From Diplonema japonicum (Eukaryota; Euglenozoa; Diplonemea; Diplonemida; Diplonemidae): a stretch of DNA of 64,000 nucleotides. Each line of letters begins with the position of its first letter. Within the stretch, counting starts at the first letter, position 1. This document shows, in pieces, positions 30,137 through 41,290 of this stretch. The stretch covers positions 62,001 to 126,000 of the forward strand of contig OZ025651.1 of the NCBI GenBank assembly GCA_964019335.1, in the 5' to 3' direction. Both the position numbers and the translations under genes were made by a program. The notes under the pieces were generated by a model. It was given only the letters and a program-made list of their open reading frames with translations, did no database searches and was not told where the DNA came from.

Positions 30137-33100
30137 TCAGTAGTTCCACAGTAGATCATCTATATCGATCCCGTCCTCCCATTGGGGGTTGAGTGCCAGG
30201 CTGCCAGGCCTGGCGTGGTCCAGAGACGGGACGATGCCATCATCGTCGTCGTCGTCATCGTCTTCGTAATACCCGTTGGAAGGCGCCAGGCTGAGGGAGA
30301 ACTCAGACCTAGCGAAGAATGGAGAGTTGTCCCCCTTGATGATGGGAAGAAGGTGCAGCACAGAAGAAGACGCTGAAACACGCTTGGAAATAGCATTTAG
30401 TTTTCTTGTGAGGTTCTTCCTCGCATGCTGCAGAGACTTCGGAGAAGGCTTCGTGCTGGCAGACGTCCCATTAGACATAATGACTCGCTTGCCTTGGTAG
30501 CACATCCTACAGTTCTCTAAGTCGGACACAGAAGACCCCATGCATGTGGTGTGAAACTGGTGTCCGCATTTAAATGCAACAGTCATTTGAGAGGACTCCA
30601 AAGTGGACTTACATAATGAACAGAGGAGCAAGCCTTGGATGGCGCTGATGGTGTCTGCCCAAGACTTCTGCAGCACACTGTGCATGTCTCTTTCGATGCA
30701 GTTTCTTATTGAGTCGTACAGCTGCCGTTCCCTTTGTACACCAGCTAGCATCCCACACAGGACGTCTCTGAACTCTCCAACAGACCCGCCGCCATATTCC
30801 TTCACTACCATTTCCAGGATTCCTGTTTCTATTCTTGCTGTCTTCCTGTTCAGTTCCTCCCTCGCCTGGCGGTACAGCCTGTGGTACTCCGAGCTCCTCC
30901 CAGAGCCGATCGTTTGCAGCCTGCGGCGTTCCACTTGTTTCCGCATTTCCTGCACCTTGTCCTCTTCATCAGCGCTTCGTCTCTGCGGGGTTTTCATTTC
31001 ATTTCTGAAAAATTTCATATCACCCAACACACCTCGGACTTGCCGTGCAGTGCCATCATGCTTGTGATCATGCTTGTGATGAACTGAGAGTAAAGCTGTT
31101 TTTTTTTTTTAAAACCTTTCTTTTTATTCTGATGTGTCAAACCTCTTGCATCACCCTGTTCACACCGAGTGCCTTTGTCGACAAGGGTTCCGTTAGAATG
31201 GTCGGCGGCTCCCCGTCTGCACGTCTCTGTGTGATTTATTTTGCTTTGTTTTTTGTGGCTTGATTTGCATTCCACACCTCTACCTCGAGAATTTCATCAA
31301 TGACACTGTCTACACCTTCGGAGTACTTGTCCTCAAGCCTCAGTCGCTTGGAAGACAGCTCATACTCTTTGAGCACACTTTTCGGTTTCAAGAAGTGCTC
31401 AAGGAGGCTGAACCACATCGAGATATCGGCAGTGGCTCTACATATGTCCATGGCAAGTTCTATAAGACCTGTAAGGCCCTCTTCGCCACCAGGTTCCTCT
31501 TTGTCTTGAGACTCGCAAAGGTAGCGGACGTCCGACATTCGTTCCTGAAGCTGAGTGGCCCAGAGGGCGACGGCAGTTTTTATCTTGTCGGTTTTTGTAA
31601 AAAGGTAGATCAAGGCAGGGGAACTGTCTTCTGGTGTTTCGTTGAGGAGGTCGATGACATCATTGAGATTGAGCGTGACCTCAAAGCGCTTCACGAAGCC
31701 TAAGGTTACTTGAGGAGTGTACTCGGCAGCAAGCTTCAAGAAGACCATGCAGACCTCGTTGTCGAAGAGGACCATTGGCGCGTCGCTGACGTGTTGGAAG
31801 GCTTCCAAGAACTCGAAGATGATCTCGTCCTCATCTGTGCGCATCACGATGTCTTTCACACTGTCCGCGCGGTGCATGAAGTTCGAGTTCACGAACTCTG
31901 CACACATCGTTGGGTCCAAACCGGCGATTCTCTCGAAGTTCTCCAAAAACAACGGTTCTGCCACCTCCTGCCTGTCGCACATCATGGCCGTCAAGAACGA
32001 AAACGTCTCCTTCTTGTACGCGTCATTCCTTGCACCTTCCTCAACGTAAAGCATCAACGCCTCCGCGTACTTCTTCTCACTCATGTACAGGTAGACCAGT
32101 ACAGACACGAACCCCGCTGTTAGAATCTGCCTGTTGAGGATGTACCGTTCGCTTGATGTGATCTTGACCCCTCTTCGCGACCAGCATCCGTTCTCCCCCG
32201 AGAATGCGTTTCTCAGAAGAATCTCCACCGACTTCTCGTACTTTTTATCCGCGGGGAGCTTAGTTAGAACTCTAACCAGCTCCTTGGTCCTCCCAGGGTC
32301 CGACACAGCTGGCGGATGCTGTGCCAGCATGTTGTAGTACGCGGTGCGGGGATCTTCGGGGACATCCTCTGAGTCGAGTACTTTGAACAAAAGGTCAACG
32401 AGCTTTTGCTTGTTGCACTGCGGCCACCGGAGGATCACTTCCGTAGCTTGTAAGAATCTCATGGGATCGGACAGCAGCAGCTCTGACAGGATATACGGGT
32501 CGTCCTTGTCGACTAGGGTTAGGAACTCAAAGGCCTGCGTCTTGGTCTCCTTCACATACTGCGCCGGAATGGTATCGTAGAACGTATTCCCCTCGAACAC
32601 CTTTTTAATGTACTCCACCAACACGCACCGTATCTCGTTGTTTGGGGGGGAACGGGTCGTCAGAAGCACTTCAGACGAACGGAGGGTTTCCTCCTCGCGT
32701 GCGTTGTCCCATGCCACGACTACTGTGAATCCCTCCTTACTAAGCACGGTTCCATCGGGGCCATCTGGTTTGTCTTTCCGCCGTACCACGGACCCCTCCA
32801 GCACGGTGCTCTGCATGGAGTATAGCTGTGCGATCGGTGCGGAGAACCCATCCGACGAAGCGCGGTTCCAGTACGTCACCATGGTTTTGTATAAATGATG
32901 CTTTTCGGCCAGCCACAGGACCGTGCCGAAATGCCCGCCCGCCTTGGCAGTCTCCTCAGGGGTCATCGCAGACAAAACCTTCTCGAAATCTTTCTTCTGG
33001 TCTTCCGACGGGTTCACGGCATCAGGTGTGTTCCCTTCCATCTGCGTGGCGTACATGTATATATCCTTAATGGAACCCTTGAAGCACCTCTTCGCAGTGA

Positions 33101-36065
33101 GGATACCCGACCCCGTCGCCGTCTCTGCCAGGTAGCTGCCCAGCCTAAGGGGGTACTTTGGGTTCGGTTGGAAGCTGTGCTCAAAGGTTTTCTCATCTGC
33201 TAAAACAGTGTTGACGAAGAACCTCGCTGTAGTCCCGTTGGCGATGCAGCCGGTTAAGCGTGTCCACCCCGATGTGGCGCCAATGGATCTGCTCGTCAGG
33301 ACGGCCCAGTCTTGGTTTTTGCCCAGCCCGAAGTGGAACTCCCACGTGTTCGTTTGCGGGTTCAACATGAATAACCACCCCGACCGATCGGTGTCCCCCA
33401 CCGAGCAGATCGGGACCATCGCCTCCCCTGTCACTCTGTCGATGCTGACACTGACCTCGACCACGAAGTCGTTCGTCGGGTTGATGGCAGCGTCGTACCC
33501 TAGATCCAGCTGCTTCCGAACACCTTCGAAGCTTTCAGTGGCATCACGGAGAAAGATGAGCGTCCCGTTGTGCAGAGTCCAGTGGGAGAGCTGGATTAAG
33601 TGGAAGTCAGGCAACCCGGTGATGAGGTTATTCTTTACGTGCATTGAGAGCGTGTCCAGCCATATCGGGATCTGGCTCTTCCCGGCAAAGATCGGGTATA
33701 GCACAGTGAACACAAGCGACACCAACCCAGCCGTGCACACGTACGTGATTAGGTACTCCGCAAAGGAAACCCACCACTCCTTGTCACGAGGGAGCAGAGT
33801 CCTGTCTGATGCGTATTCCAACAGGAGCTTCTCCACAGCGCTGTCGATGGCGATCTCTTTGTTTTGCACAGGAAGCCCGTATACTGCCAACGCCGTGCCG
33901 TTCTTCATGTCTTGGGCCAGTTGAAGACCTTCTATCTTGGGCGACATCTCCCTCAAGCGTTGTAGCCATCCCAGCACCTTCACCCCGAAAATCTTCACTG
34001 GTGCCCGGCCTAAGACTAGCATGTCAAACTGGTCATTAGAGTCCATCACCATGGCTACTGATTGGCCCGTTGCTGTTTTTACATTCTCACGGAGGTTCAG
34101 AGTGTCGGCCAATGATCGTGTTTCGTCCACCATAGGGTCCACCACGAGGGGCACCCCACTAGTGGACATAAAGAAGCAAACGTTTCTGTCCAACAACATG
34201 GATGCCACGACAGCGTGCCGGTGCAGCAAAACGCAGTTCGTCACCTTCACCTGTTTCGAAACGGTGAAGACGCAGAAGAAGCATCCCCACGTGACTAGTA
34301 TTAGATTCTTCAAGGAGGTGATGGTTGGGGGACAGGTCGCCGCCTTCTTGGCAGGGTCGTAGTGCGGGTTTTCAAACTGGTACACGATCTCCGGCACGAT
34401 GGACCCCGTGGTGAATCTCACCTTGTAGAACTGGCAACAGGCCTGACCTGCTGTGACCAGTAGCGTCTTCGAATCCTCGTCGGCGCTGCCCTTCTCGTGC
34501 ACCACAGAGCATGAACGCAGCTGCTCTATCTTCTGCCCGAAGCAGTTGATGTCTTGCGTACTTGTGAGGTAGGCTCCCAACCCAGGTACTTTTTTAAGCG
34601 ACACTGCCTTCAGGCACCCATTCCGCCACAGTGCCACCATCTTCGACGTGTCCCCGAACCACGTGAGGCTTGACACAGGTGTGCTGTGGACTTCTTTGAG
34701 GGTTTTCAAGGCCAGTTCCGACCCGTAGTCAAACAACGTGATGTCCCCTGATATGTACCCAGCTAACAAGCACTCCGTCGAGCGGTCATGGAAGGCTAAA
34801 ACCGTCGTTGCTGAAGGTTGAGACCCTTCGGCAACGGGCAGGCTGCAGACGGGTCTGCTGCTTCTTGCATCAAATACTAAGATGGTGCCCTCAGTGGTCC
34901 CGACAGCGATGATCTGGCTCAGCGAGATAGAATCAGGCTGTGTTGAGGAAGCGATGCAAGTGGGGCTGCCGACCTCCTGCTTCGCAACGCAGACTCTCCG
35001 TGTCAGCTCAGTGAAGTCCCCATCGCAGGACTTCATCAACGCGGATGTCTGTTGTTTCTGCTGCTGACCTTCAAAGGCAACAGCATCAACCACCTTAGGT
35101 TTTTTCGTTTTCCCAATATTCGCTATCAGCCTGTCGACCACCTCGTCATCGTCCACGTCGGAGCCGTCTAGTATCAGGTCGTCTAAGCCCAGTGCGCTTG
35201 TTGCCACCGTCTGCCCTTCAGAGACAGACACCTCGTCGAGAACGCCCAGAAGCAGGTCCATGTCCCCGCTTGACAGGTCCGACCCGTCGCTGAACTCCAA
35301 CTTCGTTTTACTCTGGTTTGCTTTCTTTTCGGGTACCAACTCGTGCAAGGGTAAGGAGTATGCTTGTGGTGCTTGTACGACGCCCGGGCTCCTCCTTTCC
35401 GTCGGGTGGTATGTCTCTACTACGCATGGCTGCTGCTGCCGTGTAGTCGTGATGCTCTCCTTCACCATACTCCCGAGGGCCCCCGTCTGCTCTTTCACCC
35501 CGCCCATAACCTTCCCAGGGATAGCCATCGCTGCCCCGATCTGTTTCTGCCCTTCGACGAACCCGCCCTTCACCTTTGACTGGATGGACATGGCAGCTGA
35601 GAACACACCCTGCCCTGAGGGGACTGAGGGCGTGGCCTTCTTCAGCATGGAGAACATCCCAGAAGGAGCACCACGTGTGGGCTGCGGCCCTGGGGGTGGG
35701 GGTGTCTTGACCATCCGAGACCGAGTAGGCGGTGACCGAGGAGGCGTGGCTGGTGGAGAGCGTGATGGGGCATGAGAAGGTGAAACAGTGGGAGACCGGA
35801 AAGGCACCGGAGAAGGAGAGGGGGAGGGGGAGGGAGGAGAAGGAGAAGGAGAGGGGGAAGGAGAAGGAGAAGGGGAAGGAGAAGGAGTAGCGACATTTCT
35901 CTCCATAACCTTCTTTTTATCCTTTTCTTCCCCAAGAATCCCTGCTAGCAGCTCGTCGGTCGCCTCCGACTCTTCGGACGTGTCCGGCACCCCCTCGCTG
36001 CTTGCTTCACTGCTCACATCCGACTCGTCTAGAATCGCAGCCAGCAGCGCATCTTCGTCACTCAT
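30137..36065 (-). CDS. VPS8: VPS8 (CORVET) with LamG-like insertion and RING
   Basis: VPS8 is the Rab5-binding subunit of the endosomal CORVET tether. I join exon 1 (36065-31284), exon 2 (31095-31033) and exon 3 (30982-30137) to give 1896 residues; a donor at 31277 for intron 1 is also possible. The N-terminus is acidic with DALLAAILDES/DELLAGILGEE repeats and a Ser-Pro tract. A WD40 propeller follows (about 360-700: IIAVGTTEGTILVFD, CLLAGYISGDITLFD). Residues about 820-1005 form a LamG/concanavalin-like beta sandwich not usual in VPS8. The helical VPS8 region follows. Exon 3 holds a RING: CSLC, CGHQFHTTCM, CRMC. Intron 1 is 188 nt; intron 2 is 50 nt and keeps phase. Confidence 0.88.
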
Positions 36066-36255
36066 TTTCTCTTTCTTTTAGTCTTTTCGTTTTCCTTCCG
36101 AGGGGAAAACCCCTCTACCCCGCCTCACCTTTTTGATTGTAATTGGCAGGCAGATGAAGAAAAGCATTCTTTTTTTCTCTTTTTAAAATATCGTCTCAAA
36201 AAGCTCATGCCAAAAAAAAGAACCCCTCCCCCCCACTCTCTTTATTTTCTTTTTT

Positions 36256-37110
36256 TCAGTTCACAACAAGAAGGCCGAAGACCAGTACGAACACGAAGAG
36301 GATGCCGAAGATTTTGAAAATCAGGTTTCTGTTGGAGGAGATGTCCGACAAGTACTTCACAAGGTAGTTCTGTCCCTCGACGACGAGATCGAGGGCCTCC
36401 TCGGTGTTGCTGTCAATTCGCTCGAGCTGCTCTTGCTGCTCTTGCACGATGCGGGTGAAGTCCTGGAACAGCTCGCCAAGCTCCGCTACTGTTTTCTCTA
36501 TCATTTTAACACCCTCTTTGCGGGATTTCAAATAATCAACATTGCGGTTTTCGCCCTGCTGCATCATCAGCTCTTGTTCCTCGTCTTCCTCTGCGTTACG
36601 GAAAAGCGAGGACCCGAATGCGGCGGACGAGTCGTGTACGAAGTTTGACCGTCTGTCTGAAACAGCTTTGATCTTTTTAGTCCGGCTTGTTAGAACTTCT
36701 TTGAACGCCTTTTGCGTGTTCCAAAGTTTGTGTTTTAAGGTGTTTACAACAGTGTCAGTGTGCGATGCAGCCTGGGCGGTGGTGCCCCAGTTCCTTCCCT
36801 CCTCCTTGAGGCTTCCTAGTTCGTTGAGTTGTTCGTGTAGGTTTGCGATCCTGTCCTTCGTCATCATTGTGACGCTGTTGACCTCCGGAGAGTGGTCATT
36901 GAAAACAGAGCGCTGTTGGGTCAGCTTGCTGAGGTTCTCTAGCATCTCGGCGGTGCTCGTTAGCTCTGCTGAGATAAGCTGCGCTTTCTTGTTGAAGTTC
37001 GTCAGCTGTTTCGGAGGGACCACCGCCAGTGATGCGCCCCCCCCTTGCCTCCCTTTCACTTCTTCGAAGATTTGATTCAACTCATTCGTCCTATCCTTTG
37101 ACGCCACCAT
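36256..37110 (-). CDS. Syntaxin-5/Sed5-like Qa-SNARE
   Basis: The 284-residue tail-anchored protein would mediate fusion at the ER-Golgi interface. The N-terminus (SKDRTNELNQIFEEVKG) resembles the Sed5 N-peptide region that binds Sly1. Habc helices follow. The SNARE helix (about 190-250) includes VAELGELFQDFTRIVQEQQE, with the central Gln of a Qa-SNARE in VQEQQEQLERID. A single C-terminal membrane span (FKIFGILFVFVLVFGLLVV) ends the protein. I chose the ATG at 37110; the longer in-frame reading upstream is lysine-rich leader without homology. Confidence 0.9.
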   Translation of the reverse strand: MVASKDRTNELNQIFEEVKGRQGGGASLAVVPPKQLTNFNKKAQLISAELTSTAEMLENLSKLTQQRSVFNDHSPEVNSVTMMTKDRIANLHEQLNELGSLKEEGRNWGTTAQAASHTDTVVNTLKHKLWNTQKAFKEVLTSRTKKIKAVSDRRSNFVHDSSAAFGSSLFRNAEEDEEQELMMQQGENRNVDYLKSRKEGVKMIEKTVAELGELFQDFTRIVQEQQEQLERIDSNTEEALDLVVEGQNYLVKYLSDISSNRNLIFKIFGILFVFVLVFGLLVVN

Positions 37111-39270
37111 CCCTCCACCAGGTTGGATAAACGCTGGGATTTTGAAAAGAACAAAAATCCTGTGTGTGGTTTTTTTTTTTTCCCTCCCCTCCCGGCAGTA
37201 AAAAAAAAATAACATGACATAATAGGAAAAAAAAAAAAAAAAAAAAGAGAAAACAAAAAAACCCTTGAAGACTTGTTGAGGTCACCAACATCGATGTTCT
37301 ATGTGGGGTACGCATGTTCAGCTCTCCGGCCACGTCTGCGGTATTCGTCTTAAAGTGAAAGAAGAATTCTTGGCCCTGCTAAGCAGTAGTTTCGCGCTCC
37401 TTTTCTTTTTTTTCGTTGTTGGTTATTGATGTCCGGCAGTGTGCGGCTGTCCTCTTGCCCGAGAAAAAGAAAGAATAAAAGAAATAAAAAAAAGTAAATA
37501 AAAACATACAAGCATAAGAAACTAAACCCGGAATAATAATAATAATAAAAAAAAAAACCTCCCCTCCCCAAAGTACCTTTAAAAAAAAAAAAAGAGTCAG
37601 CGGTTGAAGTTGTTGTTTGTGCACAGCAGGAATAACCTATACAAAGATAGGCCCAACAATGCTGCCACTACTCTTTTTATCAATAACAATCCATCAAATA
37701 ATATTGTATTTCTTGTTCAAGCAAAAACACAATGTGACACAGCATAAGACCTCCTTTTTTTCTCTTTTTTTAAATAGTTCCAAGGGGAACCTGTAGCAAG
37801 GCTGAGAGAGAAAAAGAAAAAGTTTTCTTTTCAAAATCAGTCTGCAGGGGCCACCACCAAGGACCTTTGCTTGAATCGGCTTTTAGAGGTATGAGGTGGT
37901 TAAAACGAGAAGAAAAAAAAAAATTCTGCTTAGTTTCTTTTTGTTTTAGTCAGCAAAAAGAAAAATCTTCGTTCACGCATGCAAATGAAAAAAAAAAAAT
38001 ATAAATGAGTTGAAGGAAGTCTTTGTGAGACGCCCCCTTGTTCTCATCTTCTACCTGCACCTATCCCCTTTGCAGCGGTTAAAAAAAAATTCCTCCTCCC
38101 CTTCAGAAGGGTTTCACAAGCCATACATGAAATAGTACGGCCTTTTTTTTTCCCCTCTTCATTTTCTTTAAATTACTCAAAAGAACCAAAAAGACGAAGG
38201 ACAGAGACGAAAAAAAAGGGGGGGGTGCAGAATTAGTTCTGATTTACTCAGGCTTCTCAAAAAAAAAAAGTTAGAAAAAATTGGAAAAATTATTGTCAAA
38301 GTAAAAAAAAAAAAAAAAAACACACTTTCTCCCGGGATTTGAACCCACCTCCGGGCGGGGTCAAACCCAACGCGGCGTGCTTTTTTATTTTCTCTTTTTT
38401 TTTTTTTTTTTTTTTTTCCTTTCTTTTTTTCCCCCCCAATTCTGTGGAAATGGTGTCATGGTGGCTGCAGCCGGAACTGAATGAAGGTTATCCCTTTATT
38501 ACATGTTTGGAAGAAGAAAAACAACCAAAATACCTTATTGTATCTTTGGTAATAAAACCAAAAATACATTTTGTATCTATGGTTTTCATTCTTTCATTTT
38601 TCGTTCCTTTTTCATAACCACCATGTACTCCCCCCCCCCCCCCCCCCCTCCCAGGATGCTATAATAAACTATTGTTGCTTTCCATTAAAAATAACCCCCT
38701 TTTACTTCATTCTGAAGGAAACTTTAAAAGCTGTATTTTTTTTACTACAGATGGCAAATCCCACTTACTTGAAATTTGAAAGTAAAAAAAGAAAAAAAGA
38801 GAAAAAAAAATACAAGGCCACATGAGGACGGCTTGTTTGGTGTGGCGCAAGCTTCTATCTGTTTGTGTAATATCAGGAATCCACAAAACCTTTTTTTTTT
38901 TCTTTTTTTCTTTTGGTAAATTCTTTTTTGGTTCTTTTATGACTCTCAAAACGCCCAATCCTCTAAAACGGCTAAAATAAAATAAAAAGAAGCACCGAGG
39001 CCAAAAGTGGTATAAGGGCAAAATAATTCACTATGACAGACCGAAGTGGATAGCAACGGCCCACCAAAGAAAAAGAGAGAAGGAAACAAAAAGAAATATA
39101 AGTGATGAAGGAGGCAGCTGGGACGCCAGACCTGGTAAACCAAAATTCTGAGCTCGTGTACAGCTCAAGAACGAGAGCTTCCCTGTCGCCTGCACTTCCC
39201 TCCCAACCACAATTACCAGGAATCACCACACCCAAGAAAGAAAGAAAGAAACATATATGAGTTAAAGGAG
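37111..39270. other. Spacer, homopolymers and a tRNA-3'-end-like motif
   Basis: I see no gene. The stretch has A and T runs and a C run at about 38631-38648. At about 38333-38385 the minus strand contains GGTGGGTTCAAATCCCGGG, like a tRNA T-arm, preceded by a weak stem. Around 39120-39185 there is a diverged match to the SINE-like unit (GGGACGCCAGACCTGGTAAA against GGGGCGTCCCGGGTAACC). Confidence 0.5.
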
Positions 39271-39274
39271 GCCG

Positions 39275-39580
39275 GTGTTGGCGGCGCCCTGCACAAGAAC
39301 TGTCTACTGATTACAGGGGGCGCACCGCGGCCGAGTTGTAGCTTCTTCCGCGTTCCGCGTCGTGTCCTTAATGCGTGCGGTGTGCAGCTCAACCCCAGCC
39401 GGGGCGTCCCGGATAACCAAGATTCAGCGCTCATGCAGTTTGCTGCCTGTTCATCACCGACGTTCTTCCACTCGGGCGCTACCGGTGATGACCGACGAGG
39501 TCAACAGCGAACAACACATCTGATGTACTTCATTTTATTTTCATGTCATCCCCACCACCTGAAAAAAAGAAAAAAAGAAA
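39275..39580 (+). mobile_element. SINE-like repeat, copy 1
   Basis: About 300 bp, GC-rich, ending in an A-rich tail after CCCCACCACCTG. It is closely similar in direct orientation to 48188-48525: shared blocks include GATTACAGGGGGC, GTCGTGTCCTTAATGCGTGC, GTTCTTCCACTCGGGCGCTA and CAACAGCGAACAACACATCT. It encodes no protein. The A-tail and dispersal suggest retroposition; a pol III promoter is not obvious. Confidence 0.65.
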
Positions 39581-39664
39581 AGAAAACCAACATGACGGGA
39601 AGAATGTGTTAACGAACACCCACAGCAGTGGCAAAACAAAAAGGGGAAAAAAAAGGCCACTTTA

Positions 39665-39890
39665 TCACTACAGATGCGGGGGGCGCTCTGCCAAGTCAAC
39701 AGGCTTGAATACAGGGGTTGGGCCTTCCACGACCTGTGGTGGAGCGCCCCGGGTAACCAAGACTCCGTTATTCAGGGCAGTTTGCTGCCTGTTCGTCACC
39801 CCAAGCGGAGGTCAGCAGCGTGAAAGCTCTGATGTACTTCTTAAATATCAATGCTACACTATCACCACCTTGAAAAAAAAAAAAAAAGAG
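39665..39890 (+). mobile_element. SINE-like repeat, diverged copy 2
   Basis: Shares GCCCCGGGTAACCAAGA, GTTTGCTGCCTGTTCGTCAC, TGATGTACTTCTT and CACCACCTTG plus A-tail with the other copies, but has lost several internal blocks. It is in the same orientation and lies 85 bp after copy 1. Confidence 0.55.
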
Positions 39891-40029
39891 ACATTTAAGG
39901 GTACCTGCGGTATGTGACAGGACGCCTGACAAAAAAAAACAACAAAAAACAAAGAAAACTATGGCACAGAGTACAAAGCAGTGCAATGCCCCCCCTTTGA
40001 AGTCCCCCCCCCCCCCCCCCCCCCCCCTA

Positions 40030-40798
40030 GGGCTATGCTGGCAGGAAACGTGGAAACGTTTCCGTTTCCATGTTTTTAAAATTCTCATGGAAACGCGTTT
40101 CCATGGTTATGGAAACGGCTATGTATATTTCGGTAAACACTGTTTAGAAGGTCCTTATTTATTTGGGGTTTTTGAAGATACTTACTTTTGGGGTTTTACA
40201 AGGAAAGCGCACGTCGGTCTCTACAAAAACGAAAGTAAACATGGTCCAGAGAAAGCACCCCCTGGAGGCGCTTTGTGGGATGGGGTGGAGGTTCAGGCGG
40301 AGGATGGGAAGAAGAAGACAGTAAACTTCCAAACAAAAGGCCAAGGAGTAGCGACGTGTGTCCCCAAAGGGGATAGTGTGGAGCCCCACAAGAAGCTGTT
40401 GGAGAAAGCGACAGCGGAGGCGAAGGCTGAGGCAGAGGGAACGAAGAAGCGTAAAGTGGAGAACAGGCCAATGACGCCATTTTCAAGGCACTGTTTGAGA
40501 AGGTGAAGCGCCTTCCGCTGACAGGAAAGCTCTGAGCGGAAGGCTGGTTGACGACTGTTCAAAAAATGGATGCCACAATCGCATCCTTCATCGAAACCCA
40601 GAAGATTTCCCCAGGGCGCCACCAACACTGGCCCCCTTTGTCTCGTATATTTCTTCCGAGTGATTTGCCCTCAAAAAAATAAGTCTCTAAAACCCCCAAA
40701 ATAAGGAAACGTTTCCGCCCCAAGGAAACGGCCCCAAAATGGGGAAACGTTTCCGTTTCCCTTTTTTCAAAAAACGCGTTTCCATGCCAGCATAGCCC
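40030..40798. mobile_element. TIR element A, TA-flanked, 769 bp
   Basis: The ends are GGGCTATGCTGGCA and its inverse, perfect over 14 bp and then, after one extra base, GGAAACG. Dinucleotide TA flanks both ends (40028-40029 and 40799-40800), as for Tc1/mariner-type targets. Many subterminal copies of GGAAACG/CGTTTCC lie inside each end. A plus-strand frame (40087-40506) lies within. No transposase is recognised. Confidence 0.72.
40087..40506 (+). CDS. Hypothetical frame inside TIR element A
   Basis: A 139-residue frame: an aromatic N-terminal part (FGVFEDTYFWGFTRKAHVGL), then a hydrophilic part rich in Lys and Glu with a basic patch KKRKVE. A frame change near 40450-40470 would lead to ANDAIFKALFEKVKRLPLTG, which reads better as protein, so the gene may be broken. 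I recognise no family. It may be a fragment of a captured or element-encoded protein. Confidence 0.3.
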   Translation: METRFHGYGNGYVYFGKHCLEGPYLFGVFEDTYFWGFTRKAHVGLYKNESKHGPEKAPPGGALWDGVEVQAEDGKKKTVNFQTKGQGVATCVPKGDSVEPHKKLLEKATAEAKAEAEGTKKRKVENRPMTPFSRHCLRR

Positions 40799-40800
40799 TA

Positions 40801-41245
40801 GGGGGGGTCACATGGTCCTAAAAACGTGGTTAAACGTGAAAAAAAAAAGTTTTTTAAATTTTTTCCCCTAAGGTAAAAAAAACCGCCCAATACCCTCCAA
40901 ATTAACCAAAAAATCAAAATCCGCCGGATTAGAGCATTTCTGGGCACTTGTTAATGCTTTATCTGTATTTTTGAAAAACAGTGACCACGGTTTGGTACCT
41001 GAATATTTGCAAAAACAAACTTACCATCCTAACCTCGGGAAAATGATAGATATTCATCAGAAATGCCGCGCAAAACACAGAAAAGTTCACAATCGGACAA
41101 CGTAAGACAGTACTCTGCCGTTCAAACGGTAGCGGCGTCCTAAAGAGCAGAGAAAATTCAGAAACTACAGGGGAGACAACAGGCCAGGTACCAAACCGTG
41201 GTCACCAGTTTTAAAAATGCAAAATAATGCCTTGTAACCCCCCCC
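40801..41245. mobile_element. TIR element B, G7-TCACATGG ends, 445 bp
   Basis: The left end is seven Gs and TCACATGG; the right end is the inverse of eight Gs and TTACAAGG, flanked by TA on both sides (40799-40800, 41246-41247). A stronger inverted repeat of about 47 bp lies inside at 40954-41001 and 41185-41230, including CAGGTACCAAACCGTGGTCA. It has no coding capacity, so it is a MITE-like element. It abuts element A with a single shared TA. Confidence 0.6.
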
Positions 41246-41290
41246 TACCCCCCCTCCCCACACCCACCTCACCCTATTCTTTTATTTCTT

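Noticed and set aside
38330-38390. tRNA gene on the minus strand
   Set aside because: Only a T-arm-like motif is convincing; no D-arm or full acceptor stem.
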